Shown one piece after another: positions 9,583-12,500 of a stretch of 12,500 nucleotides of DNA. The notes beneath the pieces were generated by a model. The model did no database searches. It worked only from the letters and a program-made list of their open reading frames with translations, and was not told where the DNA came from. The position numbers were made by a program, and so were the translations under genes. The stretch is taken from assembly GCF_042767895.1 (NCBI RefSeq), contig NC_091552.1:752446-764945 (forward strand), written 5' to 3'. How positions within the stretch are numbered: the stretch's first letter is position 1; every line of letters starts with the position of its first letter. Source of the stretch: Penaeus vannamei (lineage: Eukaryota; Arthropoda; Malacostraca; Decapoda; Penaeidae).

Positions 9583-9672
9583 CTGATCATCATTTTTTTT
9601 CTCTCTCTCTGTCTCTCCCTCTCTCAGGCAGGCACAAGGCCCGCATACTTATACAGACCTTGGGCAGGTAAG
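9583..9672 (+). other. Candidate 40-nt internal micro-exon (9628-9667) with splice signals
   Basis: A branch-point-like CTGAT (9583-9587, A at 9586) precedes a pyrimidine tract (9593-9624, two interruptions) and CAG ending at 9627. The 40 nt from 9628 end in CAG, followed at 9668 by GTAAGC, an 8/9 match to the donor consensus. Branch A to AG is 41 nt, within the normal range. The exon is open in all three frames: 13-residue readings are AGTRPAYLYRPWA, QAQGPHTYTDLGQ and RHKARILIQTLGR (split codons omitted). Its 40-nt length is not a multiple of three, so skipping would shift frame if it is coding. A tandem acceptor CAGGCAG offers a second site 4 nt downstream. I do not recognise the peptide, and it could be UTR. 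The pyrimidine tract may simply be a TC microsatellite, so a chance match is a real alternative. Confidence 0.35.
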
Positions 9673-9735
9673 CACGCAGACAAAGCGATAGACAGACAGA
9701 TAGACAGAGAGAATAGAAGTAGGTAGATGAGATAA
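9673..9735. repeat. Short degenerate CAGA/TAGA repeat
   Basis: GACAGACAGATAGACAGAGAGA and related tetranucleotides in loose register, about 60 bp, immediately after the candidate donor site. Confidence 0.8.
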
Positions 9736-10899
9736 TCCTCTTCACTCCCCTCTCCTTTCACTCCTTTCCTCCTTTTCTCTTCCTGTTTCCTCCTTACTCT
9801 TGTTCTTTCTTCCTGCTCATTCTCTCCGTCTTCATTTCCTCTTCATCCACTCTCTCCTTCCTTTTCCTTCTTATCCCGCTTCCTCCTCTTCTCCCTCATT
9901 CCCTCTTCATCCACTCTGTCCTTCCTTTTTTCTTTCTTATCCACTTCCTTCTCTTTTCCTTCTCACCCTTCTTCTTCTTCTTCCGCTTTTCCTCTTCGTC
10001 CCTTCTCTTCCCCTTCGCATTTCCTCCTCAACACTCTTCTGTTTTTTCTTTCCCTTTTCCTCCTCACCCCTTTCCTTCCCCTCTCTTTCTTCCCTACCTT
10101 CCCCTCACCCCTTCTCTTTCTTCCTTTCCTTCTAACCCCTCTTCCTCTTCCTCCTTTCTTTCCTTCCCTTAATCTCCTCGCCCCCATCCTTGCCTCCTTC
10201 CCCCTTGTTCCCCCATCCCCTCCTTCCCCTTTTTCCTCCTCCCCCTATCCTTATCTCCCTCCCTTTTTTCCCCTCATCCCCTCCCCTTCTCTTTCTTCCC
10301 CCTCTTCGTCTCCTTCCTTTCTTCTATTCTCCCCTTTTTCTCTCCCTCTTCCTTCTCCTACCCATTCAATCCCTCTTACCCTTACTTTTTTCCTCAACCC
10401 CTTCCTTCCCCCTCACCCGCTTCCTTCTCCCTCCTTTCCCTTTTCCCCTCACCCGCTTCCTTCTCCTACCCCTTCCCTTTCCCTCTCTCTCCCTTTTCCT
10501 TCCCTCCTTCCCCTTTCACCCAAATTCTTCCCCTTCCACCCCTTCTCTCCCCTCCTCCTTCCCTTCCTTCTCCCCCAAATCCTTCTCCTACCCCTTTCCC
10601 CCTCTCCTTCCTCTCCTTCCCTTTCCTTCTCCTACCCTTTTCCTCTCACCCCCTTTCCTTCTCCTACCCTTTCCTCTCACCCGTCCTTCCTCCTTCCCCT
10701 CCTCCTTCCTTCCCCCTTTCCTTCTCTCCCTTCCCTTTTCCTTCTCCTACCCCTTTCCCCTCACCCCCTTCCTTCTCCTTCCATCCCTTCCCTCGCCCGT
10801 CCTCCTTCCCCCTTTCCTTCTCTCCCTTCCCTTTTCCTTCTCCTTCCCCTTTCCCCTCACCCCCTTCCTTCCCCTTCCATCCCTCCCCTCGTCCGTCCT
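9736..10899. repeat. 1.16-kb polypyrimidine tract with local tandem duplications
   Basis: The + strand is nearly purine-free. Words such as CCTCACCCC, TTCCTTCTCC and CTACCC recur at irregular spacing, as in an old, diverged C/T minisatellite. Internal order is clearest at the right end, where a 96-bp unit is duplicated. No splice pair, RNA gene or coding signal is supported; the 271-residue frame from 10190 is Pro/Leu/Phe/Ser repeat translation. Confidence 0.92.
10708..10899. repeat. 96-bp tandem duplication, two copies
   Basis: The phrase CCTTCCCCCTTTCC starts at 10708 and again at 10804. The two 96-base copies run in parallel through CTCACCCCCTTCCTTC and CCATCCC to CCTCG(C/T)CCGTCCT, with few substitutions. 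This is recent relative to the rest of the C/T tract. Confidence 0.85.
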
Positions 10900-11039
10900 C
10901 CGGCCACAGCGGGCGAGTGGAATAATCAGATGTAAACAGAGAGATGATGGCACTGTTTGTGGATCCATAATTAAGCTATATAAGCAGTTCGGGTGTTTCG
11001 AGTAATTTAAGGGCCATTAGATAGTTACACAGGATGCAC
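10900..11039 (+). promoter_or_regulatory. Unique island with TATA-, forkhead- and homeodomain-like words
   Basis: After the repeat ends, the sequence becomes unique. TGTAAACA (10931-10938) and TGTTTGT (10954-10960) match forkhead-type sites, ATAATTAA (10967-10974) a homeodomain-type site, and TATATAAG (10977-10984) a good TATA box. A start site would be expected near 11005-11012, where no clear arthropod initiator is present. GGGCCATTA lies at 11011-11019. No frame of interest follows downstream. This may be a promoter, an enhancer or chance AT-rich words. Confidence 0.3.
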
Positions 11040-11068
11040 GGGGGGGTCTCTGGAGGGGGGAGGGGGGG
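11040..11068 (+). other. G-quadruplex-capable G-runs
   Basis: Runs of G7 (11040-11046), GG, G6 (11055-11060) and G7 (11062-11068) lie within 29 bases, separated by short spacers. Four or more G3 stacks can be drawn from these runs. Confidence 0.6.
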
Positions 11069-11112
11069 AATCGCTTAATAACAGTCAATACATGATCCAG
11101 GGTGGCAGTACA

Positions 11113-11145
11113 GGGGGGTAGGGGGGGTAGGGGGGCGGAAAGGGG
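11113..11145 (+). other. Strong G-quadruplex motif with TA loops
   Basis: G6 (11113-11118), TA, G7 (11121-11127), TA, G6 (11130-11135), CGGAAA, G4 (11142-11145). Four long G-runs and very short loops fit the canonical intramolecular quadruplex pattern. Confidence 0.75.
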
Positions 11146-11190
11146 CGCCGTCGGTTCTCTCCCTTTCTCCCTTGCGACGTCGCGTCCTGA

Positions 11191-11262
11191 ATGTCTCACC
11201 CTGGGATTCCCACCCTAGGATGTCTCACCCTGGGATTACTTACCCTAGAATGTCTCACCCTG
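11191..11262. repeat. 29-30-bp direct repeat, about 2.5 copies
   Basis: ATGTCTCACCCTGGGATT begins at 11191 and 11220, and ATGTCTCACCCTG again at 11250. The first unit is 29 bp, the second 30 bp, differing by a few bases in the middle (CCCACCCTAGG versus ACTTACCCTAGA). The unit is not a microsatellite derivative and holds CACCCT(A/G)GG-like words twice per copy. Confidence 0.88.
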
Positions 11263-11275
11263 ATATAGTATATCC

Positions 11276-11307
11276 TTCATATAAAACATCTATATCATTT
11301 ATATGAA
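11276..11307. repeat. 10-bp perfect inverted repeat, AT-rich hairpin
   Basis: TTCATATAAA (11276-11285) and TTTATATGAA (11298-11307) are exact reverse complements separated by 12 bases. It follows directly on the 30-bp direct repeat. Confidence 0.75.
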
Positions 11308-11490
11308 AGAGGGAGAAAGAGAGAGACATCTCCCCCAGGGCCACCACCCGGGCGCCGCGTCCGGATAACGGAAATGCTCATTATCGGTGTTCCTTCAAGA
11401 CGCGGGCGGGCGGCTGAAGGAGGCCGGGATTTTAAGCAAAACTAATACACTTCCTTGGCCGTGAAAACAGTATGGATTTACGAACACGAA
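11308..11490. other. Unique CpG-rich interval with a 7-bp inverted repeat
   Basis: After a short GA patch, the sequence is unique with CCCGGGCGCCGCG near 11348-11360. TCCTTCA (11391-11397) pairs with TGAAGGA (11415-11421) across a GC-rich 17-base loop containing GCGGGCGGGCGG. No gene is recognised. Confidence 0.5.
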
Positions 11491-11716
11491 AGGTAGAGAG
11501 GAGAGAGAGAGAAAGAGTGAGGAGAGAGAGAGAAAGAGGAGAGAGAAATTAAAACGAGAGAGGAGAGAGAAAGAGAGAAAAAGAGAGAAGAGAGAGAGAG
11601 AAAGAGAGAGGAAAGCGAGAGAAAGAAAGAGGAGAGGGAAGGAAAGAGAGAAGAGATAGAGAAAGAAGAGGAGAGAGAGAGAAAGAGAGAGGAGAGATAG
11701 AAAAGAAGAGAGAAAC
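11491..11716. repeat. Degenerate (GA)n / (GAAA)n purine tract
   Basis: About 225 bp of GA with frequent GGAGAG and GAAAGA variants, some in a loose ~20-25-bp periodicity. Purine-only on the + strand apart from a few bases. The - strand Leu/Ser/Phe frame through it is an artefact. Confidence 0.93.
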
Positions 11717-11877
11717 AAGAGATGCAATGATTGCATTCGGTGAAAAGAGAGATATAAAGTTATTTCCACAGCGTTCGATAGTTGTAAAAAAAAGGAGGAA
11801 GATATTTGAGTCTCGGTTATAGATATAGTTCCGTTATTAAGCAAGGCCTTCGCCGGGTAATGGAGGAGGAGCATTCG

Positions 11878-11929
11878 TCACGACCGCGTTTCCTCTCCGC
11901 GCAAGACTTCCGAGGTGCATCACGACCGC
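11878..11929. repeat. TCACGACCGC direct repeat spaced 42 bp
   Basis: The 10-mer TCACGACCGC is present at 11878-11887 and 11920-11929. Each copy is preceded by GCAT, directly or with a 3-base insertion, and followed by CpG-rich sequence. The 42-bp spacing equals four turns of B-DNA. Confidence 0.6.
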
Positions 11930-11965
11930 CGCGCCTTTTACCAAAGCACATCACAGTCTTTTCTG

Positions 11966-11986
11966 GAAATATTAGCTTAATATTTC
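11966..11986. repeat. 21-base perfect hairpin GAAATATTA-GCT-TAATATTTC
   Basis: GAAATATTA (11966-11974) and TAATATTTC (11978-11986) are exact reverse complements with a 3-base loop. It is not part of any microsatellite. It could be a symmetric binding site or a small cruciform; no T-run follows, so it does not resemble a terminator. Confidence 0.8.
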
Positions 11987-12047
11987 AAAGCCGCTGACAG
12001 AGCTGAGCGCGCCATGTACGGTCTTGACTTAAAGGGAAATTGTACAA

Positions 12048-12085
12048 GTGCCAAGATATTGTGCCAAGGCAGTAATTGTGCCACG
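12048..12085. promoter_or_regulatory. Three GTGCCA words (NF-I half-site-like)
   Basis: GTGCCAAG at 12048 and 12061, then GTGCCACG at 12078, lie 13 and 17 bp apart in the same orientation; the last two are preceded by ATT. TGCCAA is the half-site of the nuclear factor I family. Function is inferred. Confidence 0.35.
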
Positions 12086-12160
12086 CGGAGCCCCCGTGTG
12101 CCTCCCGGCCAACTTCTGGAGGGTCAACTATCCCCGAGATGAAAAGTTCTGCCCATACAG

Positions 12161-12500
12161 GACTGAAGTTGAACGGGGCGGGAGCGAGGACCCCGCCGGC
12201 GAACCAAAAGGCCTCTGAGGTTTCGGGCGGGGTTGTGGGCGGGGAGGGAGCGAGGGCGGGGGAGGGGCCAAATCTTTCTGTGGTAGCTGGGTTGAAACTC
12301 ATCACACGCCCAATCAGTTTTCTTCCACAGAGACCCATTTTTGCAGCAAGGGGCGGGGAAGGGGTGAGGCAGCGGCAAGGGAAGGCCGCGCCGGCTTGCA
12401 GCAAAGAGCTCTGCTGGAACCAGTGGCAGGGGATCCTCGCGCGGCAGCAGGGGTGGCGATAGAGCCTGTGTTATATCAGGAGGGGAGGGAAGCGGCAGCG
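12161..12500 (+). promoter_or_regulatory. GC-box-rich region with CCAAT word, possible promoter or CpG-rich element
   Basis: GC-box-like words occur at 12175-12184 (GGGGCGGGAG), 12225-12260 (several GGGCGGGG and GGGCGGGGGAGGGG runs) and 12350-12358 (GGGGCGGGG). CCAATCAG lies at 12310-12317. A TTTTCTTCCACAG acceptor-like word ends at 12330, followed by GGTGAGG near 12362, but the pyrimidine tract is short and the enclosed ~32 bp encode nothing recognisable. The overlapping 128- and 139-residue frames (12076-12462 +, 11985-12404 -) show no family I recognise and are probably GC-driven open frames. A TATA box is not seen. Confidence 0.3.

Larger units (their letters stand above)
11717..12160. 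other. Unique island with structured short repeats
   Basis: Unique, CpG-containing DNA with no recognisable protein. It holds a 42-bp-spaced direct repeat, a 21-base hairpin and three spaced GTGCCA words, each listed separately. GGGTCAACT near 12120 resembles a nuclear-receptor half-site. Taken together it looks like regulatory sequence, though this is inferred only from the local density of organised short motifs. Confidence 0.4.

Noticed and set aside
12331..12362. Second micro-exon candidate (CCACAG acceptor, GGTGAGG donor)
   Set aside because: The pyrimidine tract is short and the donor sits in G-rich sequence where such words are expected by chance.
12076..12462. 128-residue + strand frame and overlapping 139-residue - strand frame
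   Set aside because: GC-rich DNA yields open frames on both strands. Neither shows a recognisable domain, and their overlap argues against both being real.

Overview
This window looks like non-coding DNA from a eukaryote whose genome is extremely rich in simple repeats. The best match I know is a decapod crustacean, and penaeid shrimp in particular are known for microsatellite-dense genomes. That assignment is an inference from texture only, because no marker gene is present. There are no bacterial or phage features, operons, tRNA, rRNA or CRISPR. No protein can be recognised. Long reading frames are plentiful but uninformative: stop codons all contain a purine, so any pyrimidine-only strand stays open in all three frames and 'encodes' Ser/Leu/Pro/Phe strings, and its complement encodes Arg/Glu/Gly/Lys strings.

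Layout, left to right. Positions 1-118 and 406-710 are decayed trinucleotide repeats. Positions 1001-1160 are a TG tract with a GTGTGTGA subrepeat. Positions 1265-1587 are a GA/CAGA compound tract. Positions 1746-2160 are TA blocks enclosing a CA/CG segment with Z-DNA potential. From 2718 to 5058 the + strand is almost all pyrimidine: several (TC)n tracts and a C/T-rich sea, broken by unique islands at 3233-3400 and 3696-3960. A 24-bp minisatellite lies at 5276-5444. A 22-copy minisatellite fills 5931-7815, with units of about 64-104 bp in recurring length classes. A TC/CTGT block (8096-8380), a T25-G9 homopolymer junction (8493-8526), a GA tract running into a degenerate ~65-bp repeat (8638-8999), a G-rich purine tract (9251-9560), a 1.16-kb C/T tract ending in a 96-bp duplication (9736-10899) and a GA tract (11491-11716) complete the repeat landscape.

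Between the repeats lie about 4.7 kb of unique, CpG-containing islands. The densest are 9000-9250, 10900-11490 and 11717-12500. They hold short inverted repeats, direct repeats, G-quadruplex-capable runs, and E-box-, forkhead-, homeodomain-, TATA-, CCAAT- and GC-box-like words. They look like candidate cis-regulatory or intronic sequence.

The only splice-level gene signal is a possible 40-nt internal micro-exon at 9628-9667. It has a good branch-point word, a pyrimidine tract, a CAG acceptor and a near-consensus CAG|GTAAGC donor. If real, much of the window is intron of an unidentified + strand gene. I found no convincing new biological system. The best leads are the micro-exon, the mosaic minisatellite and the structured islands near the right end.
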